Source: Tritonibacter aquimaris
Lineage (GTDB): Bacteria; Pseudomonadota; Alphaproteobacteria; Rhodobacterales; Rhodobacteraceae
Reading direction: 5' to 3'
Assembly (NCBI RefSeq): GCF_009617595.1
Contig: NZ_WIXK01000011.1
Coordinates: 1-64,000, forward strand
DNA length: 64,000 nt
The position numbers and the translations under genes are program-made. Positions within the stretch are counted from its first letter, which is position 1, and each line of letters starts with the position of its first letter. The notes under the pieces are model-generated. The model was given only the letters and a program-made list of their open reading frames with translations. It made no database searches and had not been told where the DNA came from. Of the stretch, positions 37,302 to 46,332 are shown piece by piece.

Positions 37302-37961
37302 TCAGCGGGGTTTTGTGCTGTTTTTGCCTGATAAGGACAGCAGCAGCGCCGCCAGCCCGCCGCCAAGGTAGCCGCCCAGGTGGGTCTCCCAGGCCACACC
37401 ACCAGGTTGCAAAAGCCCCATAATCACATTGAGCGCGATGAGCCACAGCATCACCCGCACCACCCCCCAGCGGCTTTCCCCCGAGAGCGCGCGCCATTGC
37501 CACAGCTGCCAGGCCCCAATCAGGCCAAACAGCGCGCCAGATGCGCCCACCATCGGCTGCACACTGGCAGACAGCAGCGCAAAAGTCGCTGCCCCCATCA
37601 AGAGCGACATCAGGTAGATGACACAAAAGCCAAAAGCCCCCGCCCGCAGCAGCACCATGCGCCCCAGAATGGCCAGCACCAGCATATTGCCCAGCAGATG
37701 CCACAGATCCGCATGTAAAAACCCATAAGAGACAAACATCACCCAGGGTTGCAGCGCGTAATTGGGCCGCCAATTGTGCAAAATCCCGGTCCAGAAGGCG
37801 GCGTTTTGCAACGCAAGGCTGCGCCAGGGCCCGGCGGCAATCCAGCCCTGATCAGCGGCCAGAAACACCAGCTCCGGCAGGCAGCACAGCGCAATAAGCC
37901 CCCACAAAAGCAGCGCATAACGCCTGCGCGGGCGCGATGATATGGCAGGTAGCTCACTCAT
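37302..37961 (-). CDS. Rhomboid-family intramembrane serine protease
   Basis: A 219-residue protein with six or seven membrane helices. The catalytic serine is in GASGALFG (Ser141) and the catalytic histidine in WETHLGGYLGG (His194); the HADLWHLLGNM segment is the conserved helix-2 motif. It would cleave transmembrane substrates in the inner membrane. The ATG at 37961 has CAGGGGT immediately upstream; a longer frame exists but has no family features. It stands alone between the PssDE pair and the spike-like genes. Its substrate is unknown. Confidence 0.93.
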   Translation of the reverse strand: MSELPAISSRPRRRYALLLWGLIALCCLPELVFLAADQGWIAAGPWRSLALQNAAFWTGILHNWRPNYALQPWVMFVSYGFLHADLWHLLGNMLVLAILGRMVLLRAGAFGFCVIYLMSLLMGAATFALLSASVQPMVGASGALFGLIGAWQLWQWRALSGESRWGVVRVMLWLIALNVIMGLLQPGGVAWETHLGGYLGGGLAALLLSLSGKNSTKPR

Positions 37962-38178
37962 ACCCCTGTTAGAGCATAGCCAGAGGTGTCGGCAAAGCGC
38001 TTTGTAATCGCATGGAAATTTCACGCCGATCTGCGCCCGCCGCTTTCTCTGTACCTTCTCTCCTGCGTTAGATTTCCTTAGCCAGGTCTTAACGGCGCGC
38101 GCGGCGCGCGCGCCTGGGCGGCAACAGGGGCAAAAGCGCAGCTAGACTAAGCGCTCTTTCTTTCACAGGAGCCCTGTT

Positions 38179-38442
38179 ATGCCGCAATATGATCCCTTTG
38201 CCAGCCACCAGCGCAGCCTTACCAGCCCGGCGACGCGCCATTTTGCCATTACACCCGCAGATGGTGTTGATCTGCCGCTGCGCCCCCGGGTGCTGCGGGT
38301 GCTGAGCGCAGGCACGCTGGTGCTGCGCGACAGCGAAGATGACATCCTCAGCTATCAGGTGAGTGCGGGGGATATGGTGCTGTTTTCCCCCAAAGGGGTC
38401 GAAGCCACGGGCACCACGGCCACCGTTGTGGGGTGGCTCTGA
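38179..38442 (+). CDS. GTA head-spike base-like protein (RCAP_Rcc01079/GhsA family)
   Basis: An 87-residue protein matching the spike base protein family of the Rhodobacter capsulatus gene transfer agent: the SPATRHFAITPADGVDL N-terminal block, the RVLRVLSAGTLVLRD middle and the final EATGTTATVVGWL are the pattern I recall for this family. In R. capsulatus the base protein (GhsA) attaches a fibre (GhsB) to the capsid so that particles bind capsular polysaccharide. AGGAG precedes the ATG, and its TGA overlaps the ATG of the next gene by one base. No capsid, portal or tail genes are near it. Confidence 0.8.
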   Translation: MPQYDPFASHQRSLTSPATRHFAITPADGVDLPLRPRVLRVLSAGTLVLRDSEDDILSYQVSAGDMVLFSPKGVEATGTTATVVGWL

Positions 38443-40463
38443 TGTTGGGGCTGGGGCTGTTGTCACCACAGCGCGCCGCCGCCGAGCGGCCTTTGGCGCA
38501 GGTCGAAACCAGTGGCTGGAGCGCGCAGCTGCCTGACCCCACCGCTGTTGGTGCGCCGCTTTTGGTGCAGCGTCAGGGCTTTGACGCTGCTGCCGCCCCC
38601 CGCCGCTTTCCTCAGGAGGTGGCGCTCACCGCGCGTATTCGCGAGCCCTACCCCAATCATCAGGTGCTGAGCGCAGATCGCGTCAGTCTCAGTGATTTCA
38701 TCTATCAGGGCGATCAGATCGTGGGCGCTGCCAACAATAGCACGCGGCCCGCGCCGCGCCCGATTGCCATGTGGCTGACGCCAGATTTTGAACATATCCG
38801 TACCCCGATAGCACGGGTGCAGCTGGCGGTGGCCCATGCCCATGCCCGCGCGGGTCGCCCGGTGGCGGCGGTGCGGTTCACGGTGTCAGACGGCAGCACC
38901 AGCGCCAGCGTGTTGGTCAATACAATGACGCCCGTTGCGTTCTCGGAAACAGGGCTGACAGTGCCCTGTTTTGAAGCCGAGCTGGATCTGTCTGCGCTGG
39001 CTGAAGGCACGGTAACAGTGGATGCCACGATTTACCCCTGGGTGGGCGCGGCGATGACCCTCTCTGAGGTTGGCAGTGCAGGGCGCGCAAACATTGGCCC
39101 GCTGCAACTGGTGAATGATCACGCCGGAGGTGTGGGGACAGCTTATGCCTATGTGGATGCAGCGGGCGATGACACCTTTGGTGTTGCCTCCGGTGCCGAT
39201 ACAGCGGCACAGGCCGCGCCCTTCGCAAGCCTGCGTGCTGCGGTGGCGGCTGCGCGCGCGTTCAACAACGCCAACTTTGGGCGCGACAATGCAGGGGGCG
39301 CGGTGGTTGTGGTCAATGACGGCGGACATGTCTGGCAGGATATTGCTGGGCAGGCTGGCACCACCGAATATCCCCTTGTGATCCGTGGTCAGTCGCGCGC
39401 CGGTGCGGTCCTCAGTGATGCGGGATCCAACACCACCACCTCGATCCCGGATCATATGCGATTTGAAAACATCACCCTGCGCAAAACCGGTGGCAGTCTG
39501 ATCATGCTTGATAACGGCTCCGGAGATGATGCTGGCCTGCTGGTTTTTGATGCGGTAACACTGGATCAGAACGGCACCAGCAGCTATGGCGCGTGGATCT
39601 ACCGAGTGGGCCGTTTGATTGCTCGCAACAGCGATCTTGCTGCACTCGTAAATGCGTTTGGTACTGCCGCCAAGCACGTGGCGCTGATTGGCAGCCGCGA
39701 TAGCGGCAGCGGCGCAGCGCTCTATAACGCAGCAGGTAGCCGGATGGTTACATTTTCCAACCTGCACGCGGGCGCGGGCGGTCGCGTTCCAGCTCGTGGC
39801 CAGCTGTGCAGCCATTCGTTTATTTCACAGGCGAGTGCTTCAGGCCGTTGCCTATCCTCTGTTGCACCCATTGGGCCTGAAGGTTTTGCGGTTATTGGTA
39901 CAGTTATGGAAGCAGTCTCCGGTTCGACTGCACCTGCTGTCAGGTTGAATGCTGATGGCAATCTCGACCCGGTGGAAAACCTGGTCTTCCTCGGCAACAC
40001 GGTGATCGGCAGCCGGGTGAACTGGCTCTATCAGGATGTTGGCTCCACCACTGTGGAGAAATCCGGCTACCGCAGCTTTAATGTGCAACTGCTGCAGAAC
40101 TGCAAATCCGATGTGTTTGGCGCAGATCCCGCGCTAAATGGCAACTGGTCGGAAATCTACAATGTGGGCAATAGCCACAATATGGCGCTGCAGGGCTCCA
40201 ATCAGAATGATATCTACGGGGCTGGATCTTGGTTGGGTGAAGTCGCGGGTGTAGGGGATGTAAACGGATCTGAAGCATCGCCGCTGGATCCGCGCTGGGT
40301 GCATGACGCCAGTGTCTCGGGCACTGGTGCAGGACAGGGTGAGTATCGGCCACAGCTGGGCACGGATGTTCCGGTGCTGCCTGCGGCGCTTGCGCCTTAC
40401 AGCCATGATCAGAACGGGCGGGCGCTGGCAGAGGGCAGCTATATTGGTGCCCTATGTGGGTGA
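38442..40463 (+). CDS. GTA head-spike fibre-like protein (GhsB-like), Gly/Ala-rich
   Basis: A 673-residue protein whose start overlaps the spike-base stop codon. Residues ~40-105 (VQRQGFDAAAAP, REPYPNHQVLSADRVSLSDFIY, GAANNSTRPAPRPIAMWL) match a conserved N-terminal block of phage/GTA-associated spike proteins. After ~200 residues of beta-sandwich character follows a beta-helix-like region with repeated strands. The assignment as GhsB-like rests on this block plus adjacency to the spike base. The first ~17 residues resemble a short signal or hydrophobic leader, so surface export cannot be excluded. The last codon abuts the converging phosphatase gene. Confidence 0.72.
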   Translation: MLGLGLLSPQRAAAERPLAQVETSGWSAQLPDPTAVGAPLLVQRQGFDAAAAPRRFPQEVALTARIREPYPNHQVLSADRVSLSDFIYQGDQIVGAANNSTRPAPRPIAMWLTPDFEHIRTPIARVQLAVAHAHARAGRPVAAVRFTVSDGSTSASVLVNTMTPVAFSETGLTVPCFEAELDLSALAEGTVTVDATIYPWVGAAMTLSEVGSAGRANIGPLQLVNDHAGGVGTAYAYVDAAGDDTFGVASGADTAAQAAPFASLRAAVAAARAFNNANFGRDNAGGAVVVVNDGGHVWQDIAGQAGTTEYPLVIRGQSRAGAVLSDAGSNTTTSIPDHMRFENITLRKTGGSLIMLDNGSGDDAGLLVFDAVTLDQNGTSSYGAWIYRVGRLIARNSDLAALVNAFGTAAKHVALIGSRDSGSGAALYNAAGSRMVTFSNLHAGAGGRVPARGQLCSHSFISQASASGRCLSSVAPIGPEGFAVIGTVMEAVSGSTAPAVRLNADGNLDPVENLVFLGNTVIGSRVNWLYQDVGSTTVEKSGYRSFNVQLLQNCKSDVFGADPALNGNWSEIYNVGNSHNMALQGSNQNDIYGAGSWLGEVAGVGDVNGSEASPLDPRWVHDASVSGTGAGQGEYRPQLGTDVPVLPAALAPYSHDQNGRALAEGSYIGALCG

Positions 40464-41174
40464 TCAGCCGCGCGCCTCAAGGAATGTGATCTGGGCGGGC
40501 GCAATGCGCGCCGCACTCAGCCGCCCGGTGGCAAAAGCACCGGTGTCGATATTGATATGGCCGCGCTGCTGCAGTGGCGCGGGTTCAATCACATGCCCAT
40601 GCACAAGCCACAGCCCATCGCGCCGCCTGAGCCGGGGGAAATCCGGATGGCCCCAGATCAGATGTTTGCTGTCTTGCGCCTCAATTGGCCCGCGCGGATC
40701 TGCGCCAGCGTGGGTGACAACCATATTGCCCGACTGCCAGAAGGCAGGCCGCGCCCGGATCCAGCTGATCAGATCCGCGCCCATGGCCTGGGAGAGCTGG
40801 TTGCGCAGATCTTCTGCGTGCTCTTCCGGGCCTTGCGGTACCGCAATGTCAAAGCTTTCCAGCGTCTCCACCCCGCCATAGCGCAGCCAGGGCGCGCCGC
40901 GATCGGGATCATCGAGAAAGCGCAGCAGCATGACCTCATGGTTGCCCATCAGGCAGGTGATTTCAGGATGCATCTGCAAAAAGCGCAACACCTGTGCGCT
41001 GTGGAGGCCGCGGTCAATATAATCGCCCACACAGACCACCGGAATTTCAGGCTCTAATTTGGATAAAAGCGCCTGAAACAGGTCAAAACAGCCGTGAATA
41101 TCCCCCACTGCATAAAACGGTGCAGCAGGGGCAATTGGGGGATCTTTCCACAGGGCTGTCCAGCGGCTCAGCAC
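40464..41174 (-). CDS. Metallophosphoesterase, serine/threonine protein phosphatase (PPP family)
   Basis: A 236-residue calcineurin-like phosphatase with all three core motifs: GDIHG (24-28), GDYIDRG (50-56) and GNHE (77-80), plus later metal-binding histidines in VVTHAGADPRGPI and LVHGH. It could remove phosphate from Ser/Thr or Tyr residues, or act on Ap4A; PrpA-like enzymes are closest. It begins at a GTG four bases after the ugd stop codon, so it is translationally coupled to ugd, suggesting regulation of sugar-nucleotide or polymer synthesis. No ATG precedes the GDIHG motif. Confidence 0.9.
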   Translation of the reverse strand: MLSRWTALWKDPPIAPAAPFYAVGDIHGCFDLFQALLSKLEPEIPVVCVGDYIDRGLHSAQVLRFLQMHPEITCLMGNHEVMLLRFLDDPDRGAPWLRYGGVETLESFDIAVPQGPEEHAEDLRNQLSQAMGADLISWIRARPAFWQSGNMVVTHAGADPRGPIEAQDSKHLIWGHPDFPRLRRRDGLWLVHGHVIEPAPLQQRGHINIDTGAFATGRLSAARIAPAQITFLEARG

Positions 41175-41177
41175 CGA

Positions 41178-42353
41178 TCAGTCATTGCCAAAGAGATCGC
41201 GGGTAAAGACCTTATCCGCCACATCCAGCAGCTCTTCGGTCTGGCGGTTGGCCACAATCACATCCGCCTCGGCCTTAAAGGCGGCAAGATCGCGCACCAC
41301 TTTGGAGCCGTAAAACTCATCCTCAGGCAGGCTCGGTTCATAGACAATCACCGGAATGCCCTTGGCCTTGATGCGTTTCATAATGCCCTGAACCGAGGAC
41401 TGGCGGAAATTGTCCGAGCCCGCTTTCATCACCAGACGGTGGATGCCAACGCAGGTGGGTTTGCGGCCAATGATGGCCTCGGCCAGATAATCCTTGCGGG
41501 TGCGGTTGGCGTCGACAATGGCGCGAATAAGGTTTTGCGGCACCTCGGCGTAATTGGCCAGGAGCTGTTTGCTGTCTTTGGGCAGGCAATAGCCGCCATA
41601 GCCAAAAGACGGGTTGTTGTAATGGCTGCCAATGCGCGGATCGAGCCCGACGCCCTGGATGATCTGACGCGCGTCCAACTCGCGTGACAGCGCATAGCTG
41701 TCGAGCTCGTTGAAAAAGGCCACCCGCATTGCAAGATAGGTATTGGCAAAGAGCTTGATCGCCTCGGCCTCGGTGCTGTCGGTGAACAGCACCTCCACGT
41801 CATCATCCAATGCACCCTGTTTCAGCAGCGCGGCAAATTGCTCGGCTGCCTCGGACTGGGCACCGACAATGATGCGCGAGGGGTGCAGATTGTCATAAAG
41901 CGCGCGCCCTTCGCGCAAAAACTCGGGGCTGAACACCACGCGATTGCTGCCAAGGCGCTGCTGCAGCCCCTGGGTAAAGCCCACCGGCACGGTGGATTTG
42001 ATAATGATCGTTGCGTGATCGTTTAGCGCCAGCGCCTGTTCCACCACGCTTTCCACGGTGGAAGTGTCAAAATAGTTGGTTTGCGGGTCGTAGTTTGTGG
42101 GGGTGGCAACAATGATGAAATCCGCGCCGCCAAACGCTTCGCTTGCTGCGGTGGTTGCGCGCAGATCCAGCTCTTTGGTGGCGAGATATTCTGCCAGTTC
42201 CGCATCGACAATCGGGCTTTGGCGTTGGTTCAAAAGATCCACCCGCTCCTGGGTGATATCCAGCGCCACCACCGTATTGTGCTGGGCCAGAAGCACCGCA
42301 TTGGACAATCCAACATAACCAATACCAGCAACTGCAATCTTGATTTTTGCCAT
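41178..42353 (-). CDS. ugd: UDP-glucose 6-dehydrogenase
   Basis: A 391-residue nucleotide-sugar dehydrogenase very like enterobacterial Ugd throughout: [13 protein letters not shown] (NAD-binding), [47 protein letters not shown] and the active-site [12 protein letters not shown] with its catalytic cysteine. It oxidises UDP-glucose to UDP-glucuronate with two NAD. It would feed the PssD/PssE pair or another uronic-acid transferase. The ATG at 42353 starts [13 protein letters not shown] 42362 is an alternative. It heads a two-gene operon with the phosphatase. Confidence 0.95.
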   Translation of the reverse strand: MAKIKIAVAGIGYVGLSNAVLLAQHNTVVALDITQERVDLLNQRQSPIVDAELAEYLATKELDLRATTAASEAFGGADFIIVATPTNYDPQTNYFDTSTVESVVEQALALNDHATIIIKSTVPVGFTQGLQQRLGSNRVVFSPEFLREGRALYDNLHPSRIIVGAQSEAAEQFAALLKQGALDDDVEVLFTDSTEAEAIKLFANTYLAMRVAFFNELDSYALSRELDARQIIQGVGLDPRIGSHYNNPSFGYGGYCLPKDSKQLLANYAEVPQNLIRAIVDANRTRKDYLAEAIIGRKPTCVGIHRLVMKAGSDNFRQSSVQGIMKRIKAKGIPVIVYEPSLPEDEFYGSKVVRDLAAFKAEADVIVANRQTEELLDVADKVFTRDLFGND

Positions 42354-42437
42354 AACACGCATCCAACTATCGGGCACCTAAATGGGTGCAATATAACTTA
42401 GCTGCATATAGGCAGCTTCGAAGAGATCAGACAAGCC

Positions 42438-43814
42438 TCAGCCCAGTGTGGCGCGCAGCTGCTTAAGCCCCGCATTCAGGCGTTCTTGCGCCAGTTCCTG
42501 GGTTTCAGCCTCGACATAAAGACGCAGCTCGGGCGCGTTGCCCGAGGGGCGGATGTGGAGCACACCGCCTTCTGCCACCGTCATGCGCACCCCATCGGTG
42601 AGATCGAGCGCCGCTTCTGTGAGGGAGAGCGTGCCAAGAAATTCAGCACGTGCCGCGGCATCTTGTGCAAGCTTTGCCACAAAGGGCTGCGAACGTTCCT
42701 GCGCCACCTCTTGCAGGCGATCGGCCACGGTGACCACCGCAGGTTCTTGCGCAACCCGCGCCGACAAAGGCCCCGGCTGCATCAGCGCCATCAGAAGCGG
42801 CAGCACACAATCGCGGGTTTTGAGCGGGGTGAATGTGCCAGCGGGGCCTTGCGCTTCAAAGCCCAGCAGATAGCCGCCATTGGCCTCATAGCCGACCACA
42901 TTGCCCTGCCCCTGATCTGCGGCGGCCTCCATGCCTGCAATCACATAAGGGGAGCCAATCCGGGTGAGCGTCACCTGCGCAAAACCTTTCTGCGTCACGC
43001 CGGAGTTTGAGGAAATCGGCGTCACCACAACCTCGGCCCCCAGCGCCTCAGAGGTGATCTGGCCGATGATATCACCGGGCACGATATTGCCCTGTTCATC
43101 GGCAAGAAGCGGCCGGTCACTGTCCCCATCGGTGGAGACCAGCGCATCAAGATTATGTTCAGCGACCCAGGTTTTGATCTGGGCACGAGTGTCTGGGTCT
43201 ACCGCTTCGGTATCCACCGGGATGAAGGTTCTGGAGCGGCCCAGATCAAGCACATAGGCACCAAGCTTTTCGAGGATTTCCGCCAGAAGATTGCGCCCCA
43301 CCGCCGAGTGGCTGTAAAGCCCGATGCGTTTACCGCTGAGCGCGCCTGATCCGCAGGCGGTGACATAACGCGCCACAAAATCCGCGCCGACGCTGGTGTC
43401 TTTTTCAACAGAACCGCCACCAGAACGGGGGCTGCGGCCGAGGTTTTCCTTGATCGCGGCCTCATCGACTTTGGTGATTTCCCCTGTCTTAGAGTAGAAT
43501 TTCAGCCCGTTTCGATCAGCGGGGATATGGCTGCCGGTGATCATAATGGCCGCCGCGCCGCGTTTTTGCGCCGAAAGCGCCAGCGCGGGCGTTGGCACCG
43601 CACCGCAATCAATCAGCGTAATACCTTCGCCCTGGGCGGCCTTGCGCACGGCCTCGGCAATATCAGGAGATGAGGGGCGCAGATCCCAGCCCAGGCAGAT
43701 GCCCGCGCCTACGTCACAGGCGGCAATAAAGGCGCGGATGTGATCGGCCACCAGATCCTCTGTCAGCTCCACCACCAGGCCGCGCAGCCCGCTTGTGCCA
43801 AATTTTGGTGCCAT
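42438..43814 (-). CDS. Phosphomannomutase/phosphoglucomutase family
   Basis: A 458-residue alpha-phosphohexomutase. The N-terminus FGTSGLRG is characteristic, the phosphoserine loop is TGSHIP (Ser95), the metal loop is DGDSDRP (229-235) and the C-terminal phosphate-binding loop is RPSGNAPELR. The usual motif here is TASHNP, so GSHIP is a recognised variant. It interconverts hexose 6- and 1-phosphates; whether mannose or glucose is preferred cannot be read from sequence. It supplies precursors for GDP- or dTDP/UDP-sugars. It is divergent from kpsF. Confidence 0.93.
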   Translation of the reverse strand: MAPKFGTSGLRGLVVELTEDLVADHIRAFIAACDVGAGICLGWDLRPSSPDIAEAVRKAAQGEGITLIDCGAVPTPALALSAQKRGAAAIMITGSHIPADRNGLKFYSKTGEITKVDEAAIKENLGRSPRSGGGSVEKDTSVGADFVARYVTACGSGALSGKRIGLYSHSAVGRNLLAEILEKLGAYVLDLGRSRTFIPVDTEAVDPDTRAQIKTWVAEHNLDALVSTDGDSDRPLLADEQGNIVPGDIIGQITSEALGAEVVVTPISSNSGVTQKGFAQVTLTRIGSPYVIAGMEAAADQGQGNVVGYEANGGYLLGFEAQGPAGTFTPLKTRDCVLPLLMALMQPGPLSARVAQEPAVVTVADRLQEVAQERSQPFVAKLAQDAAARAEFLGTLSLTEAALDLTDGVRMTVAEGGVLHIRPSGNAPELRLYVEAETQELAQERLNAGLKQLRATLG

Positions 43815-43940
43815 GCCCGATCTTCCTTCAGTATCTGAAATGCCTGTTTGCGCCGGACATTATCGCGCGCGCCCCCCCTTGCCTAGGCCGGTCTGCCCGC
43901 CTAGGAAGACAAAACCACCCGTGTCAGATGAGGATTTTCC

Positions 43941-44936
43941 ATGTCACAGGAACTGTCGCAAAAGATGTCAGCTGCAACGCCACAGGCATCTGCTGAGGCC
44001 ATCATTGCCTCGGGCAAGGCAGTGCTCGCCACCGAGGCGGCAGCGCTGCAGCAGATGGAAGAGAACCTGCCAAAAGATTTTGCCGCCGTGGTGCAGCTGA
44101 TGATGGGGGTCAAGGGACGGGTGATTGTCTCAGGCATTGGTAAATCCGGCCATATCGGGCGCAAGATTGCCGCCACGCTGGCCTCAACCGGGACGCCATC
44201 TTATTTTGTCCATTGCGCCGAAGCGAGCCACGGTGATCTGGGCATGGTCACCACCTCTGACATCTGCCTGTTGATTTCCAATTCCGGGGAAACCACCGAG
44301 CTGCAGGATATTGTTGCCCATACCCGGCGGTTTTCCATTCCGATGGTTGCGATTTCCTCCAAAGCGGACAGCACCCTGATGAAAGCAGCCGATTATCAGC
44401 TGTGTCTGCCGGGCGCGCCTGAGGCCTGCTCGATTGGTATGGCGCCGACCACCTCAACCACGCTGACGCTGGCGCTGGGAGATGCGCTGGCGGTGGCCTT
44501 GATGGAGCAGCGCGGCTTTGTGGCGGAAGATTTCCGGGTGTTTCACCCCGGTGGCAAACTGGGGGCGCAGCTGGCAACCGTGGCGCAGCTTATGCATCAG
44601 GATCTGCCATTGGTCAGTGCAGACACGGCGATGCAGGATTGCCTGCTGACCATGACCTCCAAAGGGTTTGGCATTGCGGCTGTTGTGGACGGTGGGCGTC
44701 TGTCGGGGGTGATTTCAGATGGGGATTTGCGCCGCAATATGGCGCAGCTGATGCGGGTCAGCGCCGGGGATATTGCCAGCAAGGACCCCATTACCATTGC
44801 ACCTGATGAACTGGCGGTGAGCGCGCTGGCCACCATGAATGCACGCAAGATCTCGGTGCTGATGGTGGTGGATGGCGCGGGTGCGCCGGTGGGCATTTTG
44901 CATATCCATGATTTGCTGCGCGCGGGCGTGGCGTAA
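43941..44936 (+). CDS. kpsF: Arabinose-5-phosphate isomerase (KdsD/KpsF)
   Basis: A 331-residue protein with an N-terminal SIS domain (about 40-180: VSGIGKSGHIGRKIAATLAS, HGDLGMVT, SNSGETTEL, PEACSIGMAPTTSTT) and two CBS domains in the C-terminal third (VSADTAMQDCLLTM, ISKDPITIAPDELAVSALATMNARKISVL). This is the KpsF/GutQ/KdsD architecture that converts ribulose 5-phosphate to arabinose 5-phosphate, the first step to Kdo. It is followed 21 nt later by kdsB. A KpsF-type copy on a plasmid beside capsule genes fits a Kdo-containing linker or polymer. GAGGA precedes the ATG. Confidence 0.94.
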   Translation: MSQELSQKMSAATPQASAEAIIASGKAVLATEAAALQQMEENLPKDFAAVVQLMMGVKGRVIVSGIGKSGHIGRKIAATLASTGTPSYFVHCAEASHGDLGMVTTSDICLLISNSGETTELQDIVAHTRRFSIPMVAISSKADSTLMKAADYQLCLPGAPEACSIGMAPTTSTTLTLALGDALAVALMEQRGFVAEDFRVFHPGGKLGAQLATVAQLMHQDLPLVSADTAMQDCLLTMTSKGFGIAAVVDGGRLSGVISDGDLRRNMAQLMRVSAGDIASKDPITIAPDELAVSALATMNARKISVLMVVDGAGAPVGILHIHDLLRAGVA

Positions 44937-44957
44937 ACCTCTAACACAGGGTGTTTT

Positions 44958-45752
44958 ATGAAAACCGTCATTTTGATCCCGGCGCGTTATGCGTCAACCC
45001 GTTATCCCGGCAAGCCGCTGGTGGAACTCAGCCAGCCTGATGGCAGCAAAAAGAGCCTGATCCAGATGAGCTGGGAAGCGGCCCGGGGTGTTCAGGGGGT
45101 GGATGCGGTCTATGTGGTGACCGATGATGAGCGCATCAAAGCCGCCTCCGAAGGGTTTGGCGCTGATGTGATCATGACGCCAACAACATGTGAAAACGGC
45201 ACCGCGCGCTGTGCGGCTGCATTGGAAACGGCTGGGATTGATGCGGATCTGGTGGTCAACCTGCAAGGGGATGCGCCGCTGACGCCCGCGTGGTTTGTCG
45301 AAGATCTGATCGCCGCGATGAAAGCGGACCCAGAGGCGCAGGTGGCCACACCGGTGCTGCAATGTGACCCGCTCACCTATGGCCATTTTGTAGAAGACCG
45401 CAAAGCGGGCCGCGTTGGCGGCACCACGGCAGTGTTCAACGCCAAGCGTCACGCGCTCTATTTCTCCAAAGAAGTGCTGCCCTATATCGATCCGGGCAAA
45501 GTGCCCAGTAAAGACATCCCGGTCTATCACCACGTGGGGGTTTACGCCTATCGCCCTGATGCGCTGCGCGCCTATGGCAGCTGGGCGGAATGTGATCTTG
45601 AACAGCGCGAAGGGCTGGAGCAGCTTCGGTTTCTGTTCAACGGTGTTGCGGTGGCCTGCGTCGAAGTTGAGGGGCGTGGCCGCGTGTTCTGGGAGCTCAA
45701 CAACCCCGAAGATGTGGAGCGCATCGAAAGCGTGCTGGCAGATCAGTTGTAA
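44958..45752 (+). CDS. kdsB: 3-deoxy-manno-octulosonate cytidylyltransferase (KdsB/KpsU)
   Basis: A 264-residue CMP-Kdo synthetase: PARYASTRYPGKPL at the start, VVTDDERI, MTPTTCENGTAR, VNLQGDAPLTP and the YHHVGVYAYRPDAL block. It activates Kdo with CTP. It lies 21 nt behind kpsF, so the two form an operon. No kdsA or kdsC is in the window; those are presumably chromosomal. The copy may supply CMP-Kdo for capsule linkers, although KpsC/KpsS genes are not visible. AGGG precedes the ATG, and a strong terminator follows. Confidence 0.94.
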   Translation: MKTVILIPARYASTRYPGKPLVELSQPDGSKKSLIQMSWEAARGVQGVDAVYVVTDDERIKAASEGFGADVIMTPTTCENGTARCAAALETAGIDADLVVNLQGDAPLTPAWFVEDLIAAMKADPEAQVATPVLQCDPLTYGHFVEDRKAGRVGGTTAVFNAKRHALYFSKEVLPYIDPGKVPSKDIPVYHHVGVYAYRPDALRAYGSWAECDLEQREGLEQLRFLFNGVAVACVEVEGRGRVFWELNNPEDVERIESVLADQL

Positions 45753-45814
45753 TCAGATCTGCCCCCTCCCATCTGGGAAGGGGCAGGTGATGGCGATCCC
45801 CCAAAATCCCCACC

Positions 45815-45858
45815 AAAAAAAACGGGCGTGATCAACCTAGGATCACGCCCGTTTTTTA
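45815..45858. terminator. Bidirectional terminator between kdsB and yjbE
   Basis: A 12-bp stem ACGGGCGTGATC with its complement, a seven-base loop, and A7/T7 flanks. It stops kpsF-kdsB from the left and the yjbH-yjbF-yjbE run from the right. Confidence 0.92.
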
Positions 45859-45914
45859 TATCTATGTAGCTGCCTGCTCAGTCTCGGCCTGCTCAGGCAG
45901 AACCGCCAGCGGTC

Positions 45915-46166
45915 TTAGTTACCGGTGGTGGTGGTGGTGCCGCTTTCATCATCGTCAGATGCAACCACACCTACAACAACAGCAGCTGCCAGTGCGCCAG
46001 CTGCAACGGTGCCTGCTGCCAGACCGGTGCCAGCAAAGCCTGCACCGGCGCCTGCACCGGCGCCTGCACCACCGCCAGCTGCGCCAGCGCCTGCTTCAGT
46101 ACCTTGTGCGGATGCTGTACCCGCGGCGAGAACAGCCATCATGGCTGCTGCAAAAATCTGTTTCAT
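45915..46166 (-). CDS. yjbE: YjbE/GfcA-like small Gly/Ala-rich secreted protein
   Basis: The 83-residue precursor has a signal peptide (IFAAAMMAVLAAGTASA), a run of Gly-Ala (GAGAGAGAG, FAGTG), a hydrophobic stretch (AAGALAAAVVVGVVA) and an acidic-then-Thr tail (DDDESGTTTTTG). This composition, including the Thr-rich end, resembles YjbE/GfcA of the yjbEFGH and group 4 capsule operons, and yjbF and yjbH lie directly upstream. Its function is unknown; a small outer-membrane or extracellular partner is plausible. The ATG at 46166 has GGAG upstream; an in-frame ATG at 46181 does not. Confidence 0.75.
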   Translation of the reverse strand: MKQIFAAAMMAVLAAGTASAQGTEAGAGAAGGGAGAGAGAGAGFAGTGLAAGTVAAGALAAAVVVGVVASDDDESGTTTTTGN

Positions 46167-46332
46167 AAAACCAAACTCCATGGGTATTCGTTGGGGGTCC
46201 CGATTGCGACACTAGGCAAGACGCAGGCGGTTTTCAACGCAACTTATGAGATCAAAATCCTTAAAAACCGGTTTGTTTGGCGATCCGTGCACAGATGCCA
46301 CGCTCCTGCGGCAAAAAATGGCACGGATCCGC

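Noticed and set aside
38179-40463. Prophage remnant
   Set aside because: Only the spike-like pair is present; no capsid, portal, terminase, tail, integrase or attachment repeats are visible around it.
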